The position numbers were made by a program, and so were the translations under genes. Positions 1 to 8,775 of a stretch of 64,000 nt of DNA are shown here, piece after piece (position 1 is the stretch's first letter; every line of letters begins with the position of its first letter). The notes under the pieces were generated by a model. It was given only the letters and a program-made list of their open reading frames with translations, was not told where the DNA came from and did no database searches. Origin of the DNA: Planctomycetota bacterium (GTDB lineage Bacteria > Planctomycetota > UBA8742 > UBA2392); the NCBI GenBank assembly GCA_027493625.1, contig JAOSKM010000002.1:434001-498000 (forward strand), in the 5' to 3' direction.

Positions 1-849
1 ATCACGGGCGAAAGCGGCACCGGCAAGGACCTCGCCGCCAAGGCCGTGCACTACAACAGTGAGCGGCGCGACGGACCGTTCGTGAACATCACCTGCAGCG
101 CCCTGCCCGACGCGCTGCTGGAAAGCGAGTTGTTCGGCCACGAGAAGGGCGCCTTCACGGACGCCCGCCAGCAGAAGAAGGGGCTGTTCGAGCAGGCCGA
201 CGGGGGCACGGTGTTCCTGGATGAAATCGGAGAGATGTCGCCGATCCTGCAGGCGAAGCTGCTGCGCTTTCTCGAGGAAAAGACCTTCCGCCGCGTGGGC
301 GGCAACCAGGACCTGCGCGTGGACGTGCGGGTGATCGCGGCTACCAACCGTGACCTGAAGGAAGAGGTCAAGACCGGCGGCTTCCGTGAAGACCTGTTCT
401 ATCGCCTGAACGTACTGACAGTCGAGCTGCCGCCCCTGCGCGAGCGGGTGGGGGATATTCCCCTGCTTGCGGAATATTTCACACAGCGCTTCGCCGACGA
501 ATTCCGCAAGCCGGTGCGCGGCGTGGACAAGGAAGGCCTCAAGCTGCTGACCGGCTACAGCTGGCCCGGCAACGTGCGCGAGTTCCGCAACGCCATCGAG
601 CGCGCGGTGCTGCTGTGCGAACGCCACGTGCTGAGCCGCGAGTCGTTCTCCAGCCTCAACAAGGGTGGCGCCCTGCGCGACGACATCGAGCTGCCGGCCG
701 AGGGCGTAAACCTGGAGCAGCTGGAGCGCAGCCTGGTGGTGCAAGCCCTGGAGCGCACCAAGGGCAACCAGACCCAGGCCGCGAAGCTGCTTGGTTTGAA
801 CCGCGACCAGATCCGCTATCGCATCGAGAAGTTCGGTTTGTCGCGCTGA
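1..849 (+). CDS. sigma-54-dependent transcriptional activator, C-terminal part (5' end outside window)
   Basis: An NtrC-family activator that drives open-complex formation by RNA polymerase-sigma-54 using ATP. The reading frame is open from base 1, so the receiver or sensor domain is cut off by the window edge. The visible part starts at the Walker A motif GESGTGK. It continues with the sigma-54 contact loop [15 protein letters not shown], a Walker B-like FLDEIGEM, the arginine region [11 protein letters not shown] and the [15 protein letters not shown] segment. It ends in a Fis-type helix-turn-helix ([20 protein letters not shown]). Three sigma-54 promoters occur within the next 1.4 kb, so local control by this activator is a natural inference. 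Whether it is a two-component response regulator cannot be seen. Confidence 0.93.
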   Translation: MTGESGTGKDLAAKAVHYNSERRDGPFVNITCSALPDALLESELFGHEKGAFTDARQQKKGLFEQADGGTVFLDEIGEMSPILQAKLLRFLEEKTFRRVGGNQDLRVDVRVIAATNRDLKEEVKTGGFREDLFYRLNVLTVELPPLRERVGDIPLLAEYFTQRFADEFRKPVRGVDKEGLKLLTGYSWPGNVREFRNAIERAVLLCERHVLSRESFSSLNKGGALRDDIELPAEGVNLEQLERSLVVQALERTKGNQTQAAKLLGLNRDQIRYRIEKFGLSR

Positions 850-858
850 GGATTGATC

Positions 859-874
859 TGGCACGGCAGTTGCA
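859..874 (+). promoter_or_regulatory. sigma-54 promoter (-24/-12) of the ECF sigma factor gene
   Basis: The sequence TGGCACGGCAGTTGCA matches the sigma-54 consensus TGGCACG-N4-TTGCW at every defined position. The GG at 860-861 and GC at 872-873 have the required 10-base spacing. The predicted start of transcription near 885 leaves a leader of about 25 bases before the ATG at 910. It lies directly downstream of the activator stop codon. Confidence 0.85.
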
Positions 875-909
875 TTCATGGGTCTCCATTCGAGTAGAAA
901 GGGGACGCC

Positions 910-1473
910 ATGAAAAAGTCCGAGAGCCGCCGTCAGTCGTTTGAACAACAGGCCTTGCCACACCGCCAGTTCCTGTTCGGCCAGGCCTACTACCACACGC
1001 GCAACGCCTCCGACGCCGAGGACCTGGTGCAGGAAACCTTCGCCCGGGCCTTTGAGCGTTTCCACCAGTACAAGCAGGGCACCAACCTGAAGGCCTGGCT
1101 TTCGCGCATCATGTCGAACCTGTTCTTCAGCGACTGCCGTCGCCGCAAGGCCCGCGTGCAGGCCGGCTCGATTGACGGCCTTGAAAACATCGTGCCCGCC
1201 GCAGACCTGCCCGACACGCGCCCGCAACTCGAGGACATGGCGCCCGCGGAGATTCTGGAAGACGAGCGCTTCCTGCAATCGCTGGACGAGCGCCTGAAGA
1301 AGGGCCTGGAAGACATGAGCCTGCGCTACCGCGACGCCTTCCTGCTCAGCACCATCTGCAACATGAGCTGCACCGAGGTCGCCCGCAAGCTGAAGGTGCC
1401 GGTGGGCACTGTGATGTCGCGCCTGCATCGCGCCAAGGCCGCGCTGCGCGAGTCTTACCTTCAGTCGGTGTGA
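910..1473 (+). CDS. ECF-family RNA polymerase sigma factor (sigma-70 family, group 4)
   Basis: A 187-residue alternative sigma factor. Region 2 is visible at about residues 20-85 (YYHTRNASDAEDLVQETFARAF, then FHQYKQGTNLKAWLSRIMSN). Region 4 is visible at about 135-185 (LSLRYRDAFLLSTICNMSC-like segment, then VPVGTVMSRLHRAKAALRE). It has the usual ECF length and lacks regions 1 and 3. The ATG at 910 is preceded by AAAGGGGA. No anti-sigma factor gene is adjacent; the following gene is a CBS-domain protein. The sigma-54 promoter at 859-874 puts this sigma factor one step below the sigma-54 activator, forming a cascade. Its own target promoters are unknown. Confidence 0.93.
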   Translation: MKKSESRRQSFEQQALPHRQFLFGQAYYHTRNASDAEDLVQETFARAFERFHQYKQGTNLKAWLSRIMSNLFFSDCRRRKARVQAGSIDGLENIVPAADLPDTRPQLEDMAPAEILEDERFLQSLDERLKKGLEDMSLRYRDAFLLSTICNMSCTEVARKLKVPVGTVMSRLHRAKAALRESYLQSV

Positions 1474-1498
1474 GCAGTATTCCCCGCCGTGTCGACGC

Positions 1499-1520
1499 AA
1501 GCCGCGCAGCAGCGCGGCTT
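1499..1520 (+). terminator. Rho-independent terminator-like hairpin after the ECF sigma gene
   Basis: A perfect 9-bp stem, AAGCCGCGC (1499-1507) and GCGCGGCTT (1512-1520), with an AGCA loop. It is followed by a weakly T-rich stretch. It separates the sigma factor gene from the next sigma-54 promoter. Confidence 0.6.
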
Positions 1521-1545
1521 TCGTCGTTTCGCGCCCTTTCGTCAT

Positions 1546-1561
1546 TGGCACAGCCGTTGCA
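1546..1561 (+). promoter_or_regulatory. sigma-54 promoter of the CBS-domain gene
   Basis: TGGCACAGCCGTTGCA fits TGGCAC-N5-TTGCA, with GG at 1547-1548 and GC at 1559-1560 (10 bases between). The expected transcript start near 1573 lies 28 bases before the ATG at 1601. Confidence 0.83.
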
Positions 1562-1600
1562 CGAGTTCCAGTGGGGGATTGCCCACGCCGGGAGCAAACC

Positions 1601-2041
1601 ATGGATGCCCTGTGCCAATCCGTCATGAGCGACTCATTCGTGAGCTGCCTCGAGAGCGACTCCATGGCGCACGCGCTGCTGCTGATGCATGAGCACGAAT
1701 TGCACTGGGTCGCGATCACCGAGGTGACCCGCCGCGTGATCGGCATCCTGACCGACCGCGACATCGCAGTGCGCGCCATGGCCGAAAACCTTCCCTTCAC
1801 TTCGCCGATCAGCGTCATCATGCAGCGCGAACCCTTCGTCACCGTCGCGCCCGACGAAACCCTGGAAAGCGCCAGGCAGAAGTTGCGCGAGATCGGCGCC
1901 CCGCGCGCGCTGGTTACCGGTCGCCACGGCATCGTCCTCGGCGTGATCGAGCGCGCCGAGCTCTCACGCCGCCAGCAGGCGGTGCGCGAGCAGACCCGCC
2001 CGGCGACCAGCGGTTCCGGCCGCATCGGGCGCGTGTCCTGA
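1601..2041 (+). CDS. CBS-domain pair protein
   Basis: A 146-residue soluble protein made of two CBS motifs (about residues 1-60 and 70-125), with typical segments such as VIGILTDRDIAVRAM and VAPDETLESARQKLREIG. CBS pairs bind adenosine nucleotides and act as energy or ligand sensors. As a stand-alone module its partner is unknown. An upstream in-frame GTG at 1571 was rejected. The ATG at 1601 has GGGAG seven bases before it, and 1571 would fall at the predicted transcript start. The sigma-54 promoter at 1546-1561 links it to the activator and the ECF sigma factor. The C-terminal 25 residues are Arg/Gln-rich and look disordered. Confidence 0.85.
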   Translation: MDALCQSVMSDSFVSCLESDSMAHALLLMHEHELHWVAITEVTRRVIGILTDRDIAVRAMAENLPFTSPISVIMQREPFVTVAPDETLESARQKLREIGAPRALVTGRHGIVLGVIERAELSRRQQAVREQTRPATSGSGRIGRVS

Positions 2042-2189
2042 GCGGCTCGGGCAGCACCCAAACAGGCTGCGCAAGAATTCCCGGTGGTGCGAAGTATTCC
2101 GCAGCGCCGGCGCTGCCGGCGTGCAAGCCGGCGACGTGTAGTTCAGCAGACGGCCTCGGCGGCGGATCCTGCGGGCGCAAACGGTTGAA

Positions 2190-2205
2190 CGGCACGTTGG
2201 TTGCA
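2190..2205 (+). promoter_or_regulatory. sigma-54 promoter of the Asp-box secreted protein gene
   Basis: CGGCACGTTGGTTGCA carries GG at 2191-2192 and GC at 2203-2204 with 10-base spacing. It matches GGCACG-N4-TTGCA exactly, with only the first T replaced by C. The expected transcript start near 2216 is about 50 bases before the ATG at 2266. Confidence 0.82.
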
Positions 2206-2265
2206 ATGCCAGCCACCCAGGCAACATGTTCAAGGCGAACTACTCAAGAGTCAAAGGAGACACCG

Positions 2266-4473
2266 ATGTATGACAGGAGGAAGAAGCTGCTGGTGCGAGC
2301 CTTCGCAACGGTAGCCGCGGTCTGCACCCTGACCGCGATCGGCGTGGTGTGGGCGGCCCAGCAGCAGACCCGGCTGCAGTTCACCCAGCAGAAGTCGCTG
2401 TCCGTCACCTCAACACTGACCGGGGCGATTGACGGTGAAAATTCGATCAAGGGCAAGCTGCTGCAACTGCAGTATGAGACCTCGCCGGGCTCGGGTGTGT
2501 ACGAAAACGTGCTGATCAGCGTGTACTCGGATTCGGGTGTCTCGACCATGAACGCCTGGGAGTTCGACGGCAAGGAATACCTCGCACGCGACGTGTTCGT
2601 CACGCGCTCGATCGACGGCGGCGTGAACTGGAGCCAACCGGTGTGCGTCTCGGTTGACCCTACCAGCGGCCTGACCTTCGCCCAGTCCAGCACGATCGAT
2701 GCCGACCCGGACGGCATTCTTGGGCCGGTCGTCAGCCAGGCCTACCCGGGCGACTGTGAAAAGCCCCAGGTGTTCGGCAGCACCCAGACCGGAAGGAACG
2801 CGGTGATCACGTTCCACTGCGCCTACGACATGGACGGCCAGGGCGCCAACCAGCGGATCGTCGAGTACCCCGAGTACGGCGGCATTTCACGCGCCTACCA
2901 CACCACCTACGCGATCAAGACCAGCGACGGCGGCGTGACCTGGAGCGACCCGCAGCAGCTTGGTGACGCGTCCCGCGACGCCAAGCAGGTGGCCGCGCGC
3001 GGCTCGGGCGCGGGCATCGCCCTTGTCTGGCAGGAAGACCCGCACGGCCTGCAGCCCGGCGAAGGCGACGGACCCGGCGACGGCGGCAGCGGCGCCAAGG
3101 CCAGCCAGGGCACGGACGTCTGGTACACGGCTTTGAAGACGGCCGACTTCGCGACCACCGACTGGCCGGCACCGATGCGCATCACCGACAACGCCATCAA
3201 GATCGATCAGGATGGCCTCGAAAACGGCCCCGAGCGCTCAACCCGCCCGCAGGTGGCCATCATCGGGCAGACCGCAATCGTCGCCTACGAAGAGGTCAAG
3301 GGCCTCGAGAAGTTCGACGACGGCAAATACATCCGCTACCACACCTTCCCGGCCTTCAACTACCCGTTTGTTTCCGCCATGACCCATGTCGACAGCGGCC
3401 TGGACTACGCCATGACCGGCGACCTGACCAAGGGCCAAGGCTGGATCGTCAGCAAGCCCGACGAAAACGCGCGGCGCGTGCGTCTGCTGGTGCAGGGCCA
3501 GCCGGGGCCGACCACCGGCATGCTGATCGGCTTCATCTACAAGCAGGGCGCGTACACCGCGGGCGGTCCCTCTGACATCATGTTCCGCGTCGGGCGCAAG
3601 AATGCCGCTGACGCAAGCTCAACAGGGCTGCGGCCGGAAGACATCTACCCCACGATCAACTTCAGCAGCACCGCCACATACCCGCTGCCGATCGGGCTTG
3701 AAACCGGCAGCGACCGTCAACTGGCCTTCAGCAGCGCACCGGCCACCAATCTCAGCAGCATCCTGGGCCTGGATGCGGACACCAGCGACGACAGCTTCGA
3801 GAGCGGGCGTTCGCACCGCGGCGTGATGGACGGCGACCGCCTGGCCGTCGGGTACTCCTGGACGTCGAACTGGGGGCTGATGCAGGCCACGGACCTCGAC
3901 AACGAGAACTTCTACATCCGCCGCAGCTTTGACGGCGGCATGACCTGGGACGAGCGCCGCAACATTTCCAACATCACGGACACCAAGCTCAGCGTGCGTG
4001 AGCCGCGCATGTTCCGTCCTCCCACCACACCCAACCCCGCCGAAACCACCAACAGCGATATCTTCTTCGTCGCCTACGGCACCCAGGTCAACCAGTACGA
4101 CCACATGGCCGTGCGCACCCTGAATCGCGACATCTACATGACGCGCACCACCGACTACGGCAACAGCTACGAGCAGGTCATCAACTTCACCAGCACCGGG
4201 AACGTCGACGACGAGAACCAGGAGTCCCAGCCCGTCACCAACGCCGCGGGCGACACGGTGCACGTCGTCTGGCAGCAGGAGAATTTCACCACCAATAAGT
4301 TCAACACCCAGTTCTCCACGGCCACCATCGAGACCTACACCGTGGACAGTGCCGCTTCCGACGACGACGACGGCGGCTGCAGCACCGGTGGCTCCGGCAC
4401 GCCCTGGCTGCTGATGGCCGGCCTGCTGGCGCTGGGCGCGCTATCCCTGCGCGGACGCGCGCGCCGCAGCTAG
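2266..4473 (+). CDS. secreted sialidase-like (Asp-box, beta-propeller) protein with C-terminal sorting tag
   Basis: A 735-residue exported protein. Residues 1-30 form a signal peptide (basic MYDRRKKLLVRAF, then a hydrophobic stretch ending VVWAAQ). Asp-boxes (S/T-x-D-x-G-x-x-W), the hallmark of sialidase and BNR beta-propeller blades, occur near residues 117 (SIDGGVNW), 220 (TSDGGVTW) and 553 (SFDGGMTW). Catalytic arginines cannot be assigned by eye, so enzymatic activity is unproven. The C-terminus is Asp-rich, then GGCSTGG-x-GTPWLL, a hydrophobic helix and Arg residues. This is a tripartite sorting signal resembling the Cys-containing JDVT/MYXO/GlyGly-CTERM class. The ATG at 2266 has AAAGGAG nine bases upstream, whereas the in-frame start at 2185 would precede the promoter. 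Confidence 0.85.
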   Translation: MYDRRKKLLVRAFATVAAVCTLTAIGVVWAAQQQTRLQFTQQKSLSVTSTLTGAIDGENSIKGKLLQLQYETSPGSGVYENVLISVYSDSGVSTMNAWEFDGKEYLARDVFVTRSIDGGVNWSQPVCVSVDPTSGLTFAQSSTIDADPDGILGPVVSQAYPGDCEKPQVFGSTQTGRNAVITFHCAYDMDGQGANQRIVEYPEYGGISRAYHTTYAIKTSDGGVTWSDPQQLGDASRDAKQVAARGSGAGIALVWQEDPHGLQPGEGDGPGDGGSGAKASQGTDVWYTALKTADFATTDWPAPMRITDNAIKIDQDGLENGPERSTRPQVAIIGQTAIVAYEEVKGLEKFDDGKYIRYHTFPAFNYPFVSAMTHVDSGLDYAMTGDLTKGQGWIVSKPDENARRVRLLVQGQPGPTTGMLIGFIYKQGAYTAGGPSDIMFRVGRKNAADASSTGLRPEDIYPTINFSSTATYPLPIGLETGSDRQLAFSSAPATNLSSILGLDADTSDDSFESGRSHRGVMDGDRLAVGYSWTSNWGLMQATDLDNENFYIRRSFDGGMTWDERRNISNITDTKLSVREPRMFRPPTTPNPAETTNSDIFFVAYGTQVNQYDHMAVRTLNRDIYMTRTTDYGNSYEQVINFTSTGNVDDENQESQPVTNAAGDTVHVVWQQENFTTNKFNTQFSTATIETYTVDSAASDDDDGGCSTGGSGTPWLLMAGLLALGALSLRGRARRS

Positions 4474-4487
4474 TCAATGCTTCAAGT

Positions 4488-4518
4488 AAAGGGCCGGGAC
4501 CTGGTGTCCCGGCCCTTT
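4488..4518 (+). terminator. Rho-independent terminator
   Basis: A perfect 13-bp stem: AAAGGGCCGGGAC (4488-4500), loop CTGGT, GTCCCGGCCCTTT (4506-4518). It lies 15 bases after the stop of the Asp-box protein gene. Its core GGGCCGGGAC/GTCCCGGCCC recurs in the terminator at 8365-8398. Confidence 0.85.
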
Positions 4519-4687
4519 GCTTTAGTCGCAGACAACGCCGCAGTGTCCGGGAGTCAGAAAAACAGGTGTTGCACGGATGGTATGAGAGAACGGGCGCATT
4601 TCCACTTTCGGCGGGGCGAATCATCGCAAACTTACCCGACCCTTCGTTTGTCGGAATCGAATCGAACACGGATCAGGAGGCAGGACT

Positions 4688-6538
4688 ATGAGACCTGGAA
4701 GTACGCTCTCGCTGGCAGTGCTGCTGCTGGGGCTGACGCTGGCCCCGGCGCTGGGCGCGGCCACCATCGTATGGAGCGGCGCCGGCGACGGCACCACCTG
4801 GAGCCAGGGCGCCAACTGGGTCGGCGGCGTGGCGCCAACGGCCGCGGATGAAGCATCTTTCGACGGCACCTCCGCCACAGCACCAACCACGGTAACCGGC
4901 CTGACCAATACCCTGCAGCGCATCACCGTGAACTCGGGCGCCAGCGCGAACCTGAACCTGACACTGGTGATGACCGGCAACGTGACGCTGGTCGGAACCG
5001 GCGGCGCATCGCTGTTTCTGGGTGCGGGCGACGCGGTAACCTTCCAGAGCGACAGCGCCACCGTGCGCACCATGGAGATCCAGGCCGACGTGGATTCATC
5101 CGGCGGCGCGGGCACCAGCTACACCTTTGCCGACACGATTACACTGAATCCGGCCACCAATACGGTTTCGCTGGTGGTGCGCGACCAGTCCGCGTTGAAC
5201 GTGCAGGGTCTGCTGGATGTGGACACCGACACGAACCTGCAGGTCAACAACACGACCGGCACCAGCGTGGTCAGCCTGAACGACATCGACCTGGGCGATT
5301 ACTTGATGCCCGACGACACCGGCGGCTCGCCGGTCGTGACGGTTGCCGGCGACATCGTCTACTCGGCCGACGCCAGCGCCTGGGATGACGACAACATATC
5401 GGGCACCTTCACGGTCAATCTCAACGGTTCGCTGGTTGACTTCAACAACCACGAAAACCTGGAGTTCGATTTCGACCAGTCTCGCGTGGTGGTGGGCGGC
5501 ACCCTTGTGCTTCAGGACGTCGCGACCATCACTACCTGGTCCGCGCCGCCGCGTTTCGACTACCTGACGGTCAACGCCGCGGCCTCACTCACCTTCCCGG
5601 ATGGGCTTCCCACGTCTCCGTCAATCTTCGTCAACAACGACCTGATCGTGAACGGCACGCTCAACTTCGGCGACAATGACTTCGTCACTTACGGCTCCGT
5701 CGTCACCGTGGGCGCGGGCGGCAGCCTTGCAGCCAGCGCAAGCCCCGGCACCTTCGTGGTGCAGGGCAACGTGCTGTTCACCGGCACGTTCACCATGCCC
5801 CTGGATTTCTACTGCTGGCAGGATTCCCTGGTGGCGCTCGGCTCGGACGTCACCTTTGCCGGCACAGTCACTGTGAACAACTGCGACTTCGGGGCGGACC
5901 AGGACGGCGCGACCACCACCAGCATGGCCACACTGCGCTTCAACGGCAACTTTGCCGTCACCACCACCGGCCGTCTGGACGTCGGTGAAGGCAACCACTA
6001 CTTCGGCGCCGACATCGACCTCAGCGCGGCTGATGACCGCGTGATCGGCCCCAGCACCTCCAACACCGATCCCACCGTGCACCTCACGGGCGCCGCCCAG
6101 GCCATCGACTTCAGCGCCGGCGGTTCCCTACTTCATCGTCACCTCCGTGGCAGCCACCACCAGTATGACCCAGTCCGGCCTGATGATCCTGGCCGGCGAC
6201 ATGAACCTCGCGGCTTCCACGCAGGCCACGGTCTGGACCGCCGCAACCGGCGCGCTGATCGAAGTCGGCGATGGCAGCTTCCCGGTCGAGGGCACGCTGA
6301 CCATGGGCAACGCCGACATGGACATCGGCGCGTTCACCGTCTGGCAGGTCAACAACGGCAACGTCAACGAAGCTTCCGACTACACGATTTCCCGTGCCGC
6401 GGGCGCCACCGGCGTGATCAACATGGTCGGCAACCTGCGCGTGGATGGCGACACCATCGAGAACAGTGCGGGCCCGGGAGTGAAGGAAGAGTACAACGCC
6501 GCGCGCCTCACCATCGACGGGGCAGAGATCATCCTTGA
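4688..6538 (+). CDS. large secreted repetitive protein, N-terminal fragment (frameshifted gene 4688-8344)
   Basis: First part of a gene of about 1,218 codons. Residues 1-24 are a signal peptide (MRPGSTLSLAVLLLGLTLAP, cleavage after GAA). The next segment, WSGAGDGTTWSQGANWVGG, is typical of autotransporter-like or passenger beta-helix proteins. The chain is then rich in Thr, Val, Asn, Gly and Asp with no catalytic motif that I recognise. Homology-like composition ends near residue 477 (AIDFSAGG, base about 6124). Beyond that the frame becomes Arg/His-rich and non-native, while the proper sequence continues one frame over (VPYFIVTSVAATTS). The likely event is one extra base near 6117-6124. RBS CAGGAGG lies eight bases before the ATG. 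Confidence 0.7.
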   Translation: MRPGSTLSLAVLLLGLTLAPALGAATIVWSGAGDGTTWSQGANWVGGVAPTAADEASFDGTSATAPTTVTGLTNTLQRITVNSGASANLNLTLVMTGNVTLVGTGGASLFLGAGDAVTFQSDSATVRTMEIQADVDSSGGAGTSYTFADTITLNPATNTVSLVVRDQSALNVQGLLDVDTDTNLQVNNTTGTSVVSLNDIDLGDYLMPDDTGGSPVVTVAGDIVYSADASAWDDDNISGTFTVNLNGSLVDFNNHENLEFDFDQSRVVVGGTLVLQDVATITTWSAPPRFDYLTVNAAASLTFPDGLPTSPSIFVNNDLIVNGTLNFGDNDFVTYGSVVTVGAGGSLAASASPGTFVVQGNVLFTGTFTMPLDFYCWQDSLVALGSDVTFAGTVTVNNCDFGADQDGATTTSMATLRFNGNFAVTTTGRLDVGEGNHYFGADIDLSAADDRVIGPSTSNTDPTVHLTGAAQAIDFSAGGSLLHRHLRGSHHQYDPVRPDDPGRRHEPRGFHAGHGLDRRNRRADRSRRWQLPGRGHADHGQRRHGHRRVHRLAGQQRQRQRSFRLHDFPCRGRHRRDQHGRQPARGWRHHREQCGPGSEGRVQRRAPHHRRGRDHP

Positions 6539-7217
6539 CCCAACCATGGTGGCGCCCCTGCTTGAAGTACAAGTGACTGACGGCGGCAACGACGGCTTCC
6601 AGTACGGTCCGCCGCCGCTGCCGTCGGCCGTGATGCCGGTTGATTTCGAGGGCAACGGCGGCAGCCTGGAGCTGATCAACGGCGCCGCGCTTTCCGCGGC
6701 GCTGATCAAGGTGGGCTATGCGGAATCCAACCCCGTCACGGGTCAGCCCGCGCCGCCGCTCAGTGAGCACTCCGGCTCGCGCCTGTCCACCGACGGCGCG
6801 TCGCTGACACTGAACGTCCCCGGCACGGGCAACGGCCTCACCACCGGTCACTACGCCGCCCTGGACCTGATCAACGCCGCGGTCTCCGGCGAGGCTGCCT
6901 ACAAGATCGAGAGTGTGCCTGAAACCTTCCGGGTTGCATTCCTAGACAGCAGCGTGACCACCGGCAGCGGCTCCGGCCCGCAGCGTGTGAAAGTGTTCCT
7001 CGGCGGGCTCAACATCTATGCGGTGGCTACCACCTTCGACAAGCTGGACAGCAGCGGCTTCTGGGTCCGCCCCAACGGAGTGGTGAAAGCCTTCAACGAT
7101 AACACCTTTACCAACAACGCTGCGGCGCCCTCCAGCCCGCCGGCGCACGTCACTCTGCAGTCGCTGGCGCCGGCAGCGCGGCGTACTGGGACAACAACCA
7201 CTTCGATAACAGCGTGA
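6147..7217 (+). CDS. large secreted repetitive protein, middle fragment (same gene as 4688-8344)
   Basis: The middle section of the frameshifted secreted protein. It is in frame 3, whereas both flanking parts are in frame 2. The native reading begins near 6124 (VPYFIVTSV) and runs as a Gly/Asn/Thr/Val-rich beta-structure sequence to about 7160 (HVTLQ). There the frame becomes non-native and AGAGSAAYWDNNHFDN in frame 2 takes over. The start at 6147 is only the first possible start codon, with no ribosome site, so this is not an independent gene. No enzymatic motif is visible. Confidence 0.6.
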   Translation: MAATTSMTQSGLMILAGDMNLAASTQATVWTAATGALIEVGDGSFPVEGTLTMGNADMDIGAFTVWQVNNGNVNEASDYTISRAAGATGVINMVGNLRVDGDTIENSAGPGVKEEYNAARLTIDGAEIILDPTMVAPLLEVQVTDGGNDGFQYGPPPLPSAVMPVDFEGNGGSLELINGAALSAALIKVGYAESNPVTGQPAPPLSEHSGSRLSTDGASLTLNVPGTGNGLTTGHYAALDLINAAVSGEAAYKIESVPETFRVAFLDSSVTTGSGSGPQRVKVFLGGLNIYAVATTFDKLDSSGFWVRPNGVVKAFNDNTFTNNAAAPSSPPAHVTLQSLAPAARRTGTTTTSITA

Positions 7218-8344
7218 ACACCGGAGCGGGCGGCCTGCTGGTGAACATCTCGTCTGCCGGGGCCCCCGTGCAGTTCCGTGTGCCGGCCGGCGCACCCAAC
7301 GGTTTCGGCGTGGCGGGATTCCCCATCACCGCGGCCCAGGCCGAAACCTTCGACAACGACGGTGGCACGGTCGGCGTTGACGTGACCTGGAACGACACCG
7401 CAAACCAGTTGACCGTCACCGATGAAAACGCCGGCCTGCCCGCCGGCCTGGTCACCGACAGCGGCGTCACCCATCAAACCGTGCTGCTGTTCGGCCTGTC
7501 GGCATCGCCGGGCAACGTGGTGGTGAGCGGCGTGACCCTCGAGGTGGACGCCTACGGCGCGTCTCTCGACGACGCCGACATCGCCAGCTTCACACTGTTC
7601 GAAGACGCCAACCAGAACGGCGCCTACGACACCGGCGAAGAGTTTGCGGCGGCCACGCTCAACGCGGCCTATGGCGGCGGCGGCACCATGAGCTTCGACC
7701 TGGCCGGCGCCGGTGTGCCGCAGCTGATCGTGGCCGGCACCCCGCAGCACTGGGGCGTGTCGGTGCGCTTCGCCGTATCCGGCAACGGCTATGCCGGCGG
7801 CCTGTCGGTGAATGTGCTGCCGGGCGGCATTACCAGTACGGACATCGTGGCCGGCCTGCCGCTGCTGGTGGACCACATCGTGACCGGCCCGGCTTCCCAG
7901 CTGGCGATCATCACCCAGCCGGGCGGTGCGGCGGCGACCACACCGCTCGCCCCGCAGCCCGTGGTCGAGCTGCGCGACGCCCTGGGCAACCGCGTGCTGG
8001 GCGACAGCAGCACCACGGTCACCGCCAGCATCTTCACCGACCCCGTTGGCGGCTCGGTGCTCGGCGGAACGACGGCCGTCGCGGCCGTGGACGGCCGGGT
8101 GACCTTCACCAACTTGTCCATCAACCAGGCCGGCAACGGCTTCGTGCTGCGCTTCACGGCGGGCGCGGCCACGGTGGACAGCACTGCGTTCAACATCAGT
8201 GCGGCCCCCTCTGGCGGAGGCGGCGACGGCGATGACGAAGGCGGCTGCAGCACCGGCGGCAACGGCACACCGTGGCTGCTGATTGCGGGCCTGCTGGCCC
8301 TGGGCCTGATCGGGCTGCGCATTGCGCAGCGCCGCGCGGCCTGA
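7214..8344 (+). CDS. large secreted repetitive protein, C-terminal fragment with sorting tag
   Basis: C-terminal part of the 4688-8344 gene. The native frame is recovered from about 7163, before the apparent start at 7214. It contains a region of calcium-binding style (FTLFEDANQNGAYDTGEEF, residues about 125-143) and an Ig-like or invasin-like segment (VVELRDALGNRVLG). It ends in a Gly/Asp linker, EGGCSTGG-N-GTPWLL, a hydrophobic helix and RIAQRRAA. That tag is nearly the same as the one on the 2266-4473 product, so both proteins are expected to be handled by the same sorting peptidase. The function is probably structural or adhesive at the cell surface; this is inference only. Confidence 0.7.
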   Translation: MNTGAGGLLVNISSAGAPVQFRVPAGAPNGFGVAGFPITAAQAETFDNDGGTVGVDVTWNDTANQLTVTDENAGLPAGLVTDSGVTHQTVLLFGLSASPGNVVVSGVTLEVDAYGASLDDADIASFTLFEDANQNGAYDTGEEFAAATLNAAYGGGGTMSFDLAGAGVPQLIVAGTPQHWGVSVRFAVSGNGYAGGLSVNVLPGGITSTDIVAGLPLLVDHIVTGPASQLAIITQPGGAAATTPLAPQPVVELRDALGNRVLGDSSTTVTASIFTDPVGGSVLGGTTAVAAVDGRVTFTNLSINQAGNGFVLRFTAGAATVDSTAFNISAAPSGGGGDGDDEGGCSTGGNGTPWLLIAGLLALGLIGLRIAQRRAA

Positions 8345-8364
8345 GCAGCACAGGTCAAACCAGG

Positions 8365-8398
8365 CGGGCCGGGACTCGATGTCCCGGCCCGTTTTTTT
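8365..8398 (+). terminator. Rho-independent terminator
   Basis: An 11-bp stem, CGGGCCGGGAC (8365-8375) and GTCCCGGCCCG (8381-8391), with loop TCGAT, followed by seven T residues (8392-8398). The stem core equals that of the terminator at 4488-4518. Confidence 0.92.
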
Positions 8399-8775
8399 AG
8401 TGCGCGGTTAGACGTGGAGCGGTCAGTCGTAGCTTCGATGATTCAACATGGTTAGCTGAAGCCCCACAGGCCGGACTTTCGCGCGCTGCACCATCAACCG
8501 CAAGTGTGTCGGGAACACCGGGCTTCTTGGCCTAAGTTTCACACTGCTTCTTCCACGGCCTCACACATTCGTGAAGCGCCCGGGGTATGACCACTGCCTT
8601 GGGAACGCCCAAGTGAAGAGGGTTCGGCGGACAGAGAATAATCCGGATCCTGCGGATGAGTGTTCCGCCGGGGGCCGTTCGAACGGTGCCGGTTTTTTTG
8701 ATCCTGTAATCACTGACGCCGCGGCTCGCTTGAGACGCAGCGCGCGTAACGATCCCGTCTGACCGATGGTGCAAC
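8399..8775. other. intergenic region between the surface-protein genes and the glucan operon
   Basis: There is no convincing gene in this 377-base gap. It includes a possible second hairpin around CCGTTCGAACGG (8675-8686), flanked by CCGG repeats and followed by seven T residues (8693-8699), which could be a terminator. The promoter of the glucan operon should lie here. I found no sigma-54 site of the quality seen at 859, 1546 or 2190. Confidence 0.4.

Noticed and set aside
2185-2265. N-terminal extension of the Asp-box protein starting at 2185
   Set aside because: It would begin upstream of the sigma-54 promoter and precede a good signal peptide with its own ribosome site at 2266.
8461-8490. 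Fourth sigma-54 promoter before the glucan operon
   Set aside because: GG and GC are correctly spaced but the surrounding bases do not match TGGCAC and TTGCA, and the site is about 290 bases from the start.
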